Of a stretch of DNA of 64,000 nt, positions 21,853 through 34,313 are shown in pieces (positions within the stretch are counted from its first letter, which is position 1; each line of letters begins with the position of its first letter). Origin of the DNA: Daucus carota subsp. sativus (Eukaryota; Streptophyta; Magnoliopsida; Apiales; Apiaceae). The notes beneath the pieces are model-generated. The model did no database searches, had not been told where the DNA came from, and saw only the letters and a program-made list of their open reading frames with translations. The DNA lies in the NCBI RefSeq assembly GCF_001625215.2, contig NC_030386.2:22290545-22354544 (forward strand), given 5' to 3'. Both the position numbers and the translations under genes were made by a program.

Positions 21853-24800
21853 TGTGACAGTCCGAGAATCCGGGGGTCTGGATTCTGACGTCACCACATA
21901 AAACCCATTTTTAAACACTTTTGAAATCCTGTATTTTTTTTATTATTATAAAAGTCGAAGGATTTAAAACTTGAAATTTAAACTTGAAAGTCATGATAAA
22001 AGATTTGAAAGAGAACATTTGAACCCCCTAAAACAACAGGATCGCTTCCAGGTTACAGTATTGAAATTAGAATCAACCACTATTATTACACAACATCTCT
22101 TACCAAATCAGATCATCTTCGATAAGAAGAATCACTGTCAACTATTCCAGCTATGACTTACATCTGAATCTCAATAGCACAACTCGAGCTAGCATCAACC
22201 TTATCAATCTTCCTGGTCACTTCTCGACCACTGGATCCTTAACACCTCTGACTCCTCGCCTAGCCTTAACTTTACTCGCAATCATAGACTAGCCATTCAT
22301 CTTTAATCCTTTCTGAAATGGTTAAAAGAGAATAGCAAGAGTGAGCAACAATGCTCAGCAAGTAATAATAACAATGAAAGTTCTGAAGTGATATAGCAGA
22401 AATTCTCGAGTTCAAGATATAAAAAGATTCAACCTGAGTTCACAAATTCAGGTATTGTATAAAAGAATCACAATACCTTGCAGCAATAGAAACCTGAGGA
22501 ATTCAATCCTTCACAAGAGAATTATTGAATTGGACTATCACATTTTAATTAAAAACCAAGGTTAGGATGCTGATCAGTCATACCTAACCCCGAGCAGGCC
22601 CCGCCATGCTCTATCACTGGATCCAAGGCACTCATTGGCCTATCATGACCACTCATTTGGTCTGACCACTCATCTGGTCCACATGTTTATATAAAAACAA
22701 TAATCCAATTCTATAATTCAGTTCATGAAACCAATGTAAATTAACAGAACATAATCATAATCATCATCAACAACTGAATAATTTCAAATCAAACTTTGAT
22801 AATAAACTTTTCATAAGTCACAGTCCATCCTTTCATAAATCATAGTTCAGGAAATCCCTAACTATTCAATAACCTCCATTATCGGCTAAGCAACTGAATT
22901 TAGCCTGCTAAACCAGCATGACAATGGCGGGTTGAATAATCAAGAAGATCCCAATTCATTCAAAGCTCTAACTATCACTGAGCAACACATGCTTCAATGA
23001 CAATCTGAACTTCGAATTAATTTGTAAAACGGAAATTCTTTAGAAACTTGAAGATTAGAAAGAATGGGTCAGAATACTCACACTTTCGAACAGTGAAAAG
23101 AAAAGTATGAATACTTGAAACATATACCAAAGGAATGGATCAGAATATTTGCAATATATCCAAGAGAAAGGTTTAGGATACTTGCCTTAAATCTGACTCC
23201 AGTCTCACATCTCAATCTCATCTTTCCACTTTCACAATCTAGGCATATCACAGTCTCCAGACCATCTCTGGCTATACTCTATTCGCCACACTACCTCGCT
23301 TACTCGATTCATTCTTTATTCGCTTTGCAATACCATTCTGACTTTCTGATGTCTTCAAGCGTACTCGTCACGTCCAAATCCTTTACGAGAATAAACATAA
23401 TACTATAATCACTAATCAATATATCGCATATACCTATCACGTATATAGATACCCACTTATATACCCCTTTAAACCTATCACATATCACTTAACACATAAT
23501 CATGCTTTGACTCTAATATATAGTCAAGTCATATTCCACATAACATATCACAAATCAATTATCATATGAATCCTATCGAAAATCCGACATCGTCTCGTCT
23601 ATTTATTAGACTATCCACCTGTTATCCTATCTCAATCAACAATCAACCAACAAAATCCAATTACTATAATCCATATATTCTTATCCAATATCAATCAACT
23701 CACGACACTATGTTATCCAAATCTTTTATCACACGTGTATACTATCATGAATAAACATGTATATCACGTAATCATCAATTAATAGCAATCAAATAACATA
23801 TAATCACATTGTGCACATTTAACAACAATTATTCACCTTCTTGACTCAATCATATTATTATGTCATATTAAAATAGACTTTATAAGCTTTAATCCCTTTT
23901 TCGTTTCACTTGATTCCGACTTACGGATCAAAAGATATGTTTAAAACCGTTTTCTAACTCCTCTATCGGCACATAAGACATCCAACCAATAGCAGACAAC
24001 ACATTACACCTAAGGTTTCCCACCCCAATAGAGGTCAAATCAAATCTTGAGTTCAAAATGATTTTTCGGGAATTTTCCAGAATTTTTAAACATTTTTCGG
24101 AATTAAAATCGATAAAAGAATCACTTTTCGGATAAATAATCAAGTCCCAAATACTTGAAATTGGACTTGAAATCATTCACAACCAATTATCGAGCCTTGA
24201 ATATAATTTGGAAAAATATTTTAAAGCTCGAAATTATTTTTCGGAATTTTTAAATCAAAAGGATAATTAAATCCAATTAATTAACCAATTAAAATCAATT
24301 AATAATTAATTAAAATAATTAATCAATTAATATTTAAATTAATTGACCAATTAAAATAATTAATTACTAATTAAAATTAATTAATAAACTAATTTAAATT
24401 TATTTTTGAATAAAGAAATAATTAAAAACTATTTTTGGAATTTAAAATAATTAAATAAAACAATTTTAGAAAATTAAATCAAAAGGTTTATTTTGTAAAC
24501 TTTTGAAAGTTTTCGGCCAGGGTTCAAAGTGTAACTTTCAGAAGTTTCAGGGGCTGAAATGCAAACTTTGAAACCACAGTACCTCAGCTTCATCATTCTC
24601 AAAAGCTGAGGTACCTAACTGTAATTTTACGCCGGCCACCGACAAACTCGCCGGATTTATGCCGGAATTAATTTTCAGTGCCCAGAACTCCACCCAAAGC
24701 TCCAGATCACTCACACACACTCCTAGCATCGTATACACATACTCATAATCATCAGAGGCCGTAGGAATTGGCCGGAAAATGGAGCAAAAACTCCGCCGGC

Positions 24801-26304
24801 GGCGGCTTTCTTGAAGCTTCCGGCGAAGCCGACTTCGGCGTCCCCCACTCAAACCAACACCACCACCGGATTCCTCTCTTCACACTCTTTCTAATGGTAT
24901 AAGCCATGCACACCCAGAATCAACAGAAAGGAAACCCCCAAATTTCAATTGAAAAGCTTCAAGAACATTCAAGAACACATCCAAATAATCAAAACCACTT
25001 TTCTATATGTTTCCGAACTCGAAATTCAACATATAATATACCAAAACGACGAGAAAAACACGTTCTACAACATGGAATCATCCAAACAATCAAACAAACA
25101 CGTTTGCAAAAATCCACTATTTAAATCATAATAATTCGAAATTAAAAACCTCAATTACTCCCTACCTGTGAATCTCATGTTGTTTTTGATGGTTGATTTG
25201 AGTTCTACTCTTCGATATCTTCGATTTGACTATTTGCACGCTTGATTCTGACTCCAATAACACCTTCAAATCTTCGTTTGATTATGAAGAACACGAAGAA
25301 CACCGCTCGGTTTCTCTCGGTATTCGTGGAAAGAAACTGGTGAAATGATTTTACGGGTGAAAATAAGCTCTAGAAAGGTCTATTTATATTTACAAATAAT
25401 TGGTACCCCTTTGGATCGTTTATGACATGAAAATACGTATTTAATAGCTTTATATTAATAAAGCGGGGTCCAATCGGTACTAGTTTTCGAGATAATCATC
25501 AAAACGGGGCTTTTTAATCAGTCATGAGTATGCGGGTCCCATTGCAATTATTACAAGATAAGGATGAATATAATAATCAAAATATCTAGCTTTCACGTAT
25601 TTCGAGGCAAACTAGATAATTATCAACAATTCAAATACCCGAAAAACTCCGCCGGACCGACTCCGGGAAAAACCGTACTCCGGATTGAAAAAGTCAAAAC
25701 ACGAAAAGTGTCCGGAATATTCAAATTAGGCTAAAGGTGAGCTTTGTTGAAACTTTTGGGAAGAAAATTTGCTACCTCGTTACGAGTGGACGGTTTTACG
25801 GAAGTCAAATAATTAATAATTAATTACAAATATACGCAATTTAATCCATGAATCAATTATAAAATCATATATCAACCCACAAATCGATATGACAATATCC
25901 AAATAAACTATATTTTCTCCTGAGCATTTAGAAATTGAAATCTCGTGAATACGAACACATACGAGCATTCAGCTCAATAAACTAAATAATGCAAAATTCA
26001 CAAAATTATATAATAATCACATAATAATCATAAATCACCATAAATAATTAAACGAGCAATACCACAAGTAACACTTACTCACATACCACATATATTCACA
26101 TAATTATCATCTAGAATTTTCAAAACAATATATGAAAATCAGTTTTGAAAATACAATTATTTATTAATAACACAATAACCCGGGGTTTAAACATAAAACT
26201 TTGAAAACTCATTAAATTGGAATAAATATTAAATCTTATTCCCTTCTTTGAAGAAAATCACTTTCATAATATTAAATAAATTTTAAAAAGTCCGGGTCAT
26301 TACA
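21853..26304 (-). mobile_element. LTR retroelement insertion, probable solo LTR (4.45 kb)
   Basis: The insert begins TGTGACAGTCC and ends GGGTCATTACA, the TG...CA form of an LTR. It is flanked by CATCT on both sides (21848-21852 and 26305-26309). Read on the minus strand it starts TGTAATGACCCGGAC, a start familiar from plant Ty3/gypsy LTRs. No second copy of either end occurs inside, and no gag, protease, reverse transcriptase or integrase frame is visible. One long LTR left after recombination is the simplest reading; a large non-autonomous derivative is the alternative. A 101-codon minus frame at 24547-24852 has no recognisable domain. An A/T-rich block of AATTAATTAA-type repeats lies at 24240-24480. 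Confidence 0.8.
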
Positions 26305-27929
26305 CATCTATATTCCTATATTTCCCTCTTTCTTTCTCGAACGCTGTGATGGGAGTAGCCCTAGGTACATCTATATTCTTTCTTCTTCTTTTGACTAGTT
26401 CAGTTTATGGATTGTGTCTTTATACCATTTCTTCTCTTTTTTCACATTTCTTGGTTTAAAATTATCAATTGGTTTCTTGGTTATAATTAGGATATCGATT
26501 TGCATTCTAGTTATGTTTTGATTTTATATTACATTGAATACGGTTTGATAATTTTTGAATTGGATATAATTTGTTGATCTCAATTCTACTATTCTAGTTT
26601 AGTTTTGATTGGAATTTGAATTTGGTTTTGATTTCTTGGTTGGGGTAGATATTATATGATTTTGAGTTGGTATTAGATTTTGACTCAGTTAATTTGTGGA
26701 ATTGGAGATATTGTTTGGTTTGGTTTTCATATTAGATTTTGACATTGTTTATAGTTGGATTTAGATTCCGATTTAGTTTTGATTTGGATTTTGCTTGGGC
26801 GTTCTTGGATTGAAGATTAATTTGGATATTAATACGAGCTCTTGACACTTTGGCCCATGTCAGAGCTCAAGTGTCTTCTCAGCCCACCATGTCCATGCCC
26901 AATTATTGCAAGACTAAGGGGGATGAGAAATAGCCGATGCCATCTTCTACTCAATCACAAACTCGACATCTACTGCAACAACAACAAAGTCAAATCTAAC
27001 TCCCAAATAACTTGATGCAACTCAACTAGCAGAATGAAATCTGGTGAAGATAGCTGTTGAAAGAGCTTATCAAGACTGTGAATTCTCCCAAATGTTGAAA
27101 GGTTTGGTAGTTTCTATGAGTAACAACTATTTTGGCTATATTAAGAAACTAAACAGAACCATCCATTATGTCAAATCCTTCACAATCATCAAAAAGATAA
27201 ATGGAATTGACTTCAGATCAAATGAGATGGTCATCAATGTGGAAGCTGGTGATGCTGATAAATGCATACATGTCTGAATTCCTTTAAAAAGAGAAAATCT
27301 TGCTAAACAGACATAATAGATAGCAAAATCATGATAGTGTCAAGAAACTATTATGAAGTGTCTTCAGTTTTCTCATGGAAAGGTCTCTTGTTGCATCACC
27401 TGAAGCATTCATGGAGCCAGAAAAGGGAACCCTGGAAATGCTCCTGTGAGGATCATGCATTTTCTTGTGAGGCCCCTACAAACTCCTTGTGAGCCCATTG
27501 CGTCACATCCTGCAATTGAACCCTATATCCTGAAATGCTTTAACATCATCCTCTGAGTTCAATGTAGCATCTGTAGTGGTCTACCCTATGGGTCTGGCCT
27601 CATATGAGAGCATATGGATGTACCTACATTATTGTAAGAGTATTTGTGTAGCATCTTGTTGTTGCTGATATTACCAAACATAAATAACTAAAATCTAAAT
27701 CAACTACAATCCGTTAAAATTATTGAAATATATTATGATCTAATTAAGCCCAAAACCTAATTGTTTAAGATCTTGGGGGAAAACTATTTACTTAACTTAG
27801 TATGTGAAATTAAAAAATGGGACTAAATCCCCACGTAATAATTAAAAATTATACATACCGCAGAAAATATGGAGGTTTCTAACAATTACATGTTGAAATA
27901 TAATAGGATCAAGTTTTAACCTATCAACT
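26305..27929. repeat. PP2C 3'-flank repeat, copy B, right part, with gene-like module
   Basis: The flank repeat resumes after the LTR and runs to about 26830. The unrecognised gene-like module follows at about 26838-27560. Its best open frame, 27044-27277, encodes AVERAYQDCEFSQMLKGLVV, YFGYIKKLNRTIHYVKSF and VINVEAGDADKCIHV. From about 27560 to 27930 nothing is recognisable except a short resemblance to 39240-39300. Confidence 0.6.
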
Positions 27930-28228
27930 AAACCTTTAAGATTTATGAGAAATGATCACTTAAAACTCCTAAACATCTCTGCCAATTTTAAGTTACCAAT
28001 AGGCAAAATATAAGCTGAAGATCAGTACTCATGATAATCATTCAATCAAGTAAAAACAACAATAGAAGTAAAAAAATTTAATTATTATTTTCTTGAAAAA
28101 GCTCTTCCGTCCTAGGTCTAATTTTACTAACAAGATACAGAATGAAGGACAAAGTTTATACGGATGCTATAAGAAGGTCACTTTAAATGTAGTAATTAAA
28201 CGGTAAAATAACTCAATTAAGCTCCAAC

Positions 28229-30075
28229 CACTACGGGAAAACAGGACATAACCGACCGCCTGAATCGGTCGGTTATGAATACAATCGGTCGGTTATAAGC
28301 CTAAAACCGACCGATATGGGTGGTCGGTTAAACCCTGGTCGGTTACGTGAATTGGTCGTGTTTAACACTTAAAACCGACCGACAAGGTGGTCGGTTATGT
28401 GCTGTTTTATTCCCATAAAAATGGCCCCACTTGATGCCACCTGTCACCACGTGGCAACAGGTGTCACACCACGTCAAAAGCGAACCGTAAACCGACCGAC
28501 TGCAGTGGTCGGTTATGTCCCTTTTTTCTGTGTTGACTTTGACATAAAACCGACCGCGGTCAACCCTTCTCCCACGGTCGGTTATGTGCGGTCGGTTATG
28601 ACTCGGTCGGGTTTGTGGCAGAACGCCACCCTGATTTGCATAACCGACCGCCTCATAACTGACCGACTCCTAATGAAGACGGTCGGTTTTCTGGATTTTA
28701 TGTAATGAATACGGTTGGTTATATTTGAATGCGGTCGGTTTTCTGGCAACATTATGGTAAAAATCGGTTATATCAAAAGCCTTATTACTACGATGTGAGA
28801 TATTCTTGAATTCCAACAATTTTGTGGTAAAGCTTAATCTTGTATACTTCGTATTAACGGGATAAATAGGTGCTCCATTTTCAACAATCACCTCATACAA
28901 TTTTCTTGCACTATCATTTGGAACTTCTTCTACATTCCTAGTTCCCGTATCCACGTTGTTATAAAATTCGGAATTTTCACCGGCAAAATCATGTAGCATC
29001 GCATTCAAATCTACCGGTTGTTCTACCCTCGTAGGTTCCCGAACACAATAACGATTATGCGATGTTCGACTACGTTTTCTTCCTCTTTCTTCACCATGTG
29101 ATGTCCAAACGGTATAACCCTCAAGCATCCCCTTAGCAAGTAAATGGAATCTAACATCGTCGATACTTAACCAATTCAAATTCCTACAACGTTTACAAGG
29201 ACACTTCATTGTACCATCTTCTCCCATTCCATTTTCACTTGCAAGTTTTAAAAAAGTTTCTACACCATTCCTATATTCCGGAGTTAACGAAATTTTATCA
29301 CTTTGCACTTGATTACTAATCCAACTTCGATCCAAGTTTGTCATCTACACACACATTTAACACACATTTAACACACACATTTAACACACACATACATTTA
29401 ACACACACATACATTTAATAACACATACATTCAATACACACATACATTCAATACACACATGTAATTTCACATGAATTTCATACACATTTAACAAATAATT
29501 TCACATGAATTTCATACATTCAATACAAGCATTCAATGTAATTACATACACACACATTTAATATAACAAACACTTTAACACACCCACCACACACACATTT
29601 AATGCAAAGAAATGAAAATCACTTACTTGAAATGTTTGCAAGTAATAATTCTTCCCCACTTTAGCTCCTTTCTTCTCCTTTGTTTTTTATTTCAAGTGAA
29701 TGGGAGCTCACTACTAGCTAAAATTGATATAAAAGCTGCAGGTTAAAACCGACCGACCAATCAGTCGGTTTTAGTACCAAACAAAAAAACGACGTCGTTT
29801 TAAGGGGCTGACGCACAGATATTTTTATTTAAATTGATTTTTAATTATTTTTCCGCGGACAACAAAACCGACCAAACAGAACGGTCGGTAATAACGGTGC
29901 CAGGTCATACATATAACCGACCGTGACCCGCGGTCAGTTTTATTTGTTGCCACGTCACCCAGATCGTCGTCATTTTGTGATTTCGGCGAGATAAAACCGA
30001 CCACGCGACCGTCGGTCGGTTTTATATGCGACGGTCGGTTTTATGCGGTCGGTTTTGACCTGTTTTCTTGTAGTG
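28229..30075 (-). mobile_element. 1.85-kb CACTA element with transposase remnant
   Basis: The left end CACTACGGGAAAACAGG and the right end CCTGTTTTCTTGTAGTG are inverted repeats flanked by AAC (28226-28228 and 30076-30078). The subterminal regions are dense in ACCGACCG / CGGTCGGTTA. Inside is the truncated TNP2-type frame, and at 29345-29610 a tract of ACACACATTTAAC-like repeats. It is a deletion derivative of an autonomous element; catalytic transposase sequence is missing. Confidence 0.93.
28670..29344 (-). pseudogene. TNP2-type transposase N-terminal fragment
   Basis: The frame starts MTNLDRSWI and shows the transposase-associated domain common to plant CACTA TNP2 proteins: YRNGVETFLKLA, then CPCKRCRN, VRFHLLAKGM, GYTVWTSHGE. 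It continues through KLYEVIVENGAPIYPV and FTTKLLEFKNISHRSNKAFD, the linker usually found before the catalytic domain. It then runs into the subterminal repeats and stops after 224 codons. Full-length TNP2 proteins are several times longer, so this cannot be an active transposase. It might still bind DNA or compete with one. Confidence 0.85.
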
Positions 30076-30140
30076 AACATATATACATATATATTACAGT
30101 GCCACTCTTTTATTATTCTCATTTAGACAATCACCTTTAC

Positions 30141-30509
30141 TCCTCAGCTTTGTGAAAAATTTCAAGGGCAATTGTTCATGAGATGAACAACTTTCTCGTA
30201 AATTGTTGGTTTTCTTAGTACGAAAGGGGAGGAGATATAATATTTGGTGGAAGTTTATTATTATACTCATACCAGTACTTTTTATATAGAGCTTGTACGA
30301 ACCAAACCTATTTGAATTAGACATACCATTTAAATAAGTTGCATCAGAAATTTGAATGAGATATACAATTTAAATAAGTTGCATCAGGAATAAAAATTAA
30401 CTATATTGTATATGTTCCATCTGGTTTATACTGCTCTTTTGAATATAAATAAAGAGTTAGGCCGATGACAATACATATTTTCAGTCTTTTCTTGATTCTC
30501 ATCTAAATT
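30141..30509. other. Upstream region of PP2C pseudogene C
   Basis: The left half is not recognised. From about 30330 the conserved PP2C proximal promoter appears, with TATAAATA at 30444-30451. Confidence 0.55.
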
Positions 30510-31408
30510 ATGTCTCAAAATTAACTGTGATTCTCCACCCCGTTCTAACACTTTCTCTCAACGTCCCCCAGATAAAGCCTCATCTCTGAACCATGTTTTG
30601 AGCCTCTATTTCTCGTAGAGGTGCCAGCTGCCCATCATTCTGGTTCTACTTCTGGTCCTAGCCTCTCTCAATCACCCCAGGAAACAATTCCATCACAATT
30701 GTGTTTGTTGCCTCAGAATAATCGACCACCTACACAACTCATCTCCTTCAAATTGCAAGAAAACCTTTTTGTGGAAGTGTGTATGTGATTGGATAGAGCC
30801 AACATATGGAAGATGCCACCTCTATTGTTCCCCACCTATTTAGGGCACTAAGACCTTCTGCGCCATATTTTCTGCATTTTTACCGTGTTTTTGACCGACA
30901 TGGGGGGAGTATTGTAAGTTATATTGATATCTCAGATTAGTTATTTAAATATTCAATATATACGCACACACATATATCATGAAATACAAATTTTGCCTTC
31001 AAAAGAAAAGCTTTAAGAAAATATAATTTTTTTACTGTACTTGTCTAAATAGCTTATACATTTTCATACAGGCTTCAGCTTTTTTTTCAGGCTCAATTGC
31101 ATCAAATGGTGCTGGAAGTACTTATGACACGAACGGAACATAGGCTGGTGGGACATAATAATGACGAGGAGCTTCAGAAATATGGATGGGTTGGTACTTA
31201 ATTACTTACTGACTTGCCCTTGTGGGGAACTTGGGGTTAACTGTGGAAACCATATTCCACAGAAACACAGTCACAATATTCTGAGTTTGTAGGATCCACA
31301 GCTGCGGTGGTGCTTCTGTCAAATTATCATATCATAGTAGCTAACTACAGAGACTCGGGTGTTGTTCTGGCTTACAATGAAAAAACTATTCCAACGGATC
31401 CTCATAAG
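30510..31408 (+). pseudogene. PP2C-like pseudogene C (exons 1-2 only)
   Basis: Exon 1 is about 30510-30913 and exon 2 31072-31408. The fifth codon is a stop (ATG TCT CAA AAT TAA). Exon 1 also has frameshifts and an extra stretch of about 40 bp near 30705-30750 that is shared with the inverted fragment at 31930. Exon 2 is out of frame and has lost part of the EIQGIA...VDWWD region. Exons 3 and 4 are absent; homology ends at the exon 2 donor and is followed by a CACTA-like remnant. Confidence 0.88.
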
Positions 31409-31454
31409 GTATTGGGTGGAAAGTGTAAATTTTAGAAAATTGATGTGCCAACTA

Positions 31455-31915
31455 GGGGTGCATATTGTAAGTTTTAAAAAACATATTGGCATCGGTTATG
31501 TCATTTAACATAAAACACAGTCACGCCCCATATTTAACGCATATATATTTCATTTTTGAATAAGTAAATATATTTAACAATAAAAAATAATTAGTTAAAC
31601 TGACCACAACCGGTCTGTTTTACGTTAGACCCAATACGTCACTGTTTTCTCTAACATATTCCTTAAAAATTTAATTAAAAATATTCAAGCACATAACCGA
31701 TCGCCTGATCGGTAGGTTTTTAACGCGACACGTCACCATTAAAACCGACCAATCGTAATCGGTCGGTTTAATTCTGTTAAAGTCTTGCCAACTAAGCAAA
31801 ATGAAGTCATTATTCCTAAAACCGAACGTTATGTGTCGGTTAAATTTATCCCGTCAAGCTTTTTGTGTTGGTCAGTTTTACATGGTCATCGGTTTTGTCG
31901 AGTTACTTTTTAGTG
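31455..31915. mobile_element. Decayed CACTA-like remnant
   Basis: Related to 3340-3778, with ACCGACCAATCGTAATCGG and similar motifs, and ending TTTTTAGTG directly before an inverted PP2C fragment. No intact left terminus or target duplication was found. The 67-codon open frame across its end is not considered coding. Confidence 0.45.
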
Positions 31916-31929
31916 CTTTCAATAACTTT

Positions 31930-32270
31930 CATATGTTTGCTCTTTCTAAATACAAACACTTCCACAAAAAGGTTCCCTTGGGATTAGAGGCATATGAGAT
32001 GTAGGTGGTGCATATTTTGAGGCAACAAATGCAATTGTGATGGAATTGTTTCTTGGGATGATTTGAGAGGCTAAGATTGGAAATAGAACCAAAATGATGG
32101 GGACATCAAGAGAAAGTGTTAGAACAGGATGAAGAATCATGGTTCTAAGACATGATCAGGTTGAGGATCAAGAAAAGACTATGCATTGTCAGTGGCCTAA
32201 CTCTTTATTATATTTAAGGGAGCAGTATAACATCCGCGGGCATACAAGCATACAATATCCTAAAACTTTA
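31930..32270 (-). pseudogene. Second inverted PP2C promoter/exon-1 fragment
   Basis: On the minus strand the ATG equivalent is at 32153-32151, followed by TCT TAG, an immediate stop. The rest of exon 1 runs down to about 31930 and includes the codons for PREPFCGSVC. It ends at the same HM codons as the inverted fragment at 3786, next to the same CACTA-like end. The two therefore descend from one rearrangement that was later duplicated. Confidence 0.8.
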
Positions 32271-32529
32271 GTATTATTTAGATAATGTAGTATTGATAAA
32301 AATCTTCTTAATATTCTATATCTTAAATTTGTATTACTTTCGTAAACATATTTTTTATGATTTTAATTTGTTCTTATCTTGATTGCATACCTTTTATTTA
32401 GCTAAACTTTTAATTTTATGTGTTTTATTAGTAAATATCTTTACAATATTTGTCATACTTTGGTTGGTTTTAATTTGATTGGTAAAAGATATCACTTATT
32501 TAAATGATATATCTAATTCGAATGTCAGG

Positions 32530-33434
32530 ATCGAGAGCTTCTTCGTGTATTAGGAGGACATCTTGGGCTTATGGATCCTGATGAGTTAGCTCGTGCTGTG
32601 GCTGAGGCAGCAGCATCGCAGCAAGTGATGGTCGGCAGGTATATAATTTATTTAGTAGTTAACTGCAATTTTTTTATTAATTTTTGAAGCTTGTTTTTTC
32701 ATGTTCTGAGATTTCACTTCTTTAATTGATTTGATAATGACAGAGTGATCATGATGATCAGGTTGCTAATGATTATGATGAGGATGCTGATATTGGAGGA
32801 TCTTAGTGTCAGGTAAATTATCTATTTACTAGTTAACTTCAATTTCGTTATTAACTGCTGAAATTTGTTTTTCTTATTATGTTGTTTATAATGCCATCTC
32901 ACTTCTTCAATTGATCTAATATTGACAGGGTGATCATGAAGATTAGGATGCTGATATTGGAGGATCTTTGAGTATTTAGGTCTTAGTATTGTACTGCTTG
33001 GTCATAATTGGAACATATGCTTTTGTTGCTGAATTTTTAAGGATGATGTAAACTTTGATGTTGGGATTTCTTCTATTGTTGTGTTCAATGCCATCATTTT
33101 AAATATAGATCATCGTGAAGTTGTTGGGACAAAGTTGTTTAGTGTTGTTGAAAAGCAGGTACAAACTGAAAATATATGGTAAATCTGGAAAAACAAAAAG
33201 AATTGAAAAAAAAAAATTAACATTAGCTACCGCTAGCCGTAGCCAATACTGGTAGCAAAAAGTCTCAAACTTAGCGACAGAATTGCGTAGCAAGCCGTAG
33301 CCAATACTGGTAGCAAAAAGTCTCAAACTTAGCGACAGAATTGCGTAGCAAATACTTGTAGCTGTATCAGCTACGGAAACCAGTAGCCATTCAGCGACCA
33401 ACCGCGGTCGCTGATAACCGTTTTTCTTGTAGTG
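32530..33434 (+). mobile_element. 5'-truncated CACTA fragment
   Basis: The right end CGTTTTTCTTGTAGTG is a CACTA terminus. The flanks (GAATGTCAG and CAACTTATT) match the uninterrupted flank at 4463-4475, which proves an insertion. The left terminus is missing. Two exon-like stretches are visible. One runs 32530-32638 (DRELLRVLGGHLGLMDPDEL, then ARAVAEAAASQQVMVGR). The other, at about 32744-32808, is acidic and ends in TAG. A 58-bp direct duplication lies at 33235-33350, with GTAGCNNATACTGGTAGC-type subterminal motifs unlike those of the other CACTA elements. Confidence 0.75.
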
Positions 33435-33772
33435 CAACTTATTAGAGTGATATATCTCTTTCGGATTTCAGAAATAATTTATTTAAATGGTATATCTCAT
33501 TCGAATTTCTGGTATAAAATTCGCCCACTCACTTTTCGTAATTATTTGATTGACTATTCTTTCTATTATTAATTATCTTCTATTTTTCTTAAACTATTGG
33601 ATTTCCATTTAGTTGATAATAAATGTCAATTATGTAATAAAATATTTCTATTAATTGTTCACATTACGAGTTCAATTGCATATACATTTTCATCCCTCTT
33701 AGTTATTTATATAATGTTCTTTTTGTTCATGAATGTTTTCTCCTTTAAATTTAATTTTATTTTGATTTAATT

Positions 33773-33820
<48 letters not shown>

Positions 33821-34243
33821 ATATATTTAATTTGTTAGATATATAAATAAAATTGAGCAGTCACTTGTACACTATTCAGTTATATGCATTTTCCATTAAT
33901 AAAAATATTTTTCAATTTAACTAATAAAGAATACAATTTTTTTTAGATGGATGATTTACATTTTTCAACTAACGGGAGATTAAAAAGATTTGAAAAAAAA
34001 TTAAATACATTTGGTAAAAAAACAAAACTCAACTGATTAGTTATGCATGAGAAATTCCAGTGAAATATAGCATTTAATACCATTAAATAAGTTGTATCAT
34101 AAATTCTAATGAGATATTCACCCCCACCGGCTCCTACATTATCTAAAGATACTAGCAAAGAAAAGTAATAATGAAAATATACCAATGGAATAAAAATTTA
34201 CTATACTGTATGTGTTCCAGCTGGTTTATACCGCTATTTTGAA
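33435..34243. repeat. PP2C 5'-flank repeat, copy D
   Basis: This matches the flank of copy A (4463-5311) with small indels. It includes an (AT)n tract at about 33778-33818. No gene is seen. Confidence 0.7.
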
Positions 34244-34313
34244 TATAAATAAAGAGTTACATGAATGAGTGACAATACATATTTTCAGTCTTTTCTTAAT
34301 TCTCATCTAAATC

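Larger units (their letters stand above)
27930..30140 (-). repeat. Inverted PP2C 3'-flank fragment, split by a CACTA element
   Basis: Read on the minus strand, 30140-30076 and then 28228-27930 match the flank after the F-type exon 4 at 52855-53260. Shared stretches include GGAGTAAAGG, CTAAATGAGAAT and GGAGCTTAATTGAGTTAT. The CACTA element at 28229-30075 interrupts it. This shows that part of the array was inverted before the element inserted. Confidence 0.7.

Noticed and set aside
24547-24852. 101-codon minus frame in the LTR-like insertion
   Set aside because: No domain is recognisable; Arg-rich and GC-richer content may simply reflect LTR promoter sequence.
28397-28705. 102-codon plus frame in the small CACTA element
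   Set aside because: It is a translation of subterminal CGGTCGGTTA repeats, on the strand opposite the transposase fragment.
29345-29610. CRISPR-like spaced ACACACATTTAAC repeats
   Set aside because: The repeats are irregular, very short and AT/AC-rich, in a plant transposon; this is a microsatellite-like tract.
33099-33437. 112-codon minus frame
   Set aside because: It reads through the 58-bp subterminal duplication of a CACTA fragment and has no recognisable domain.
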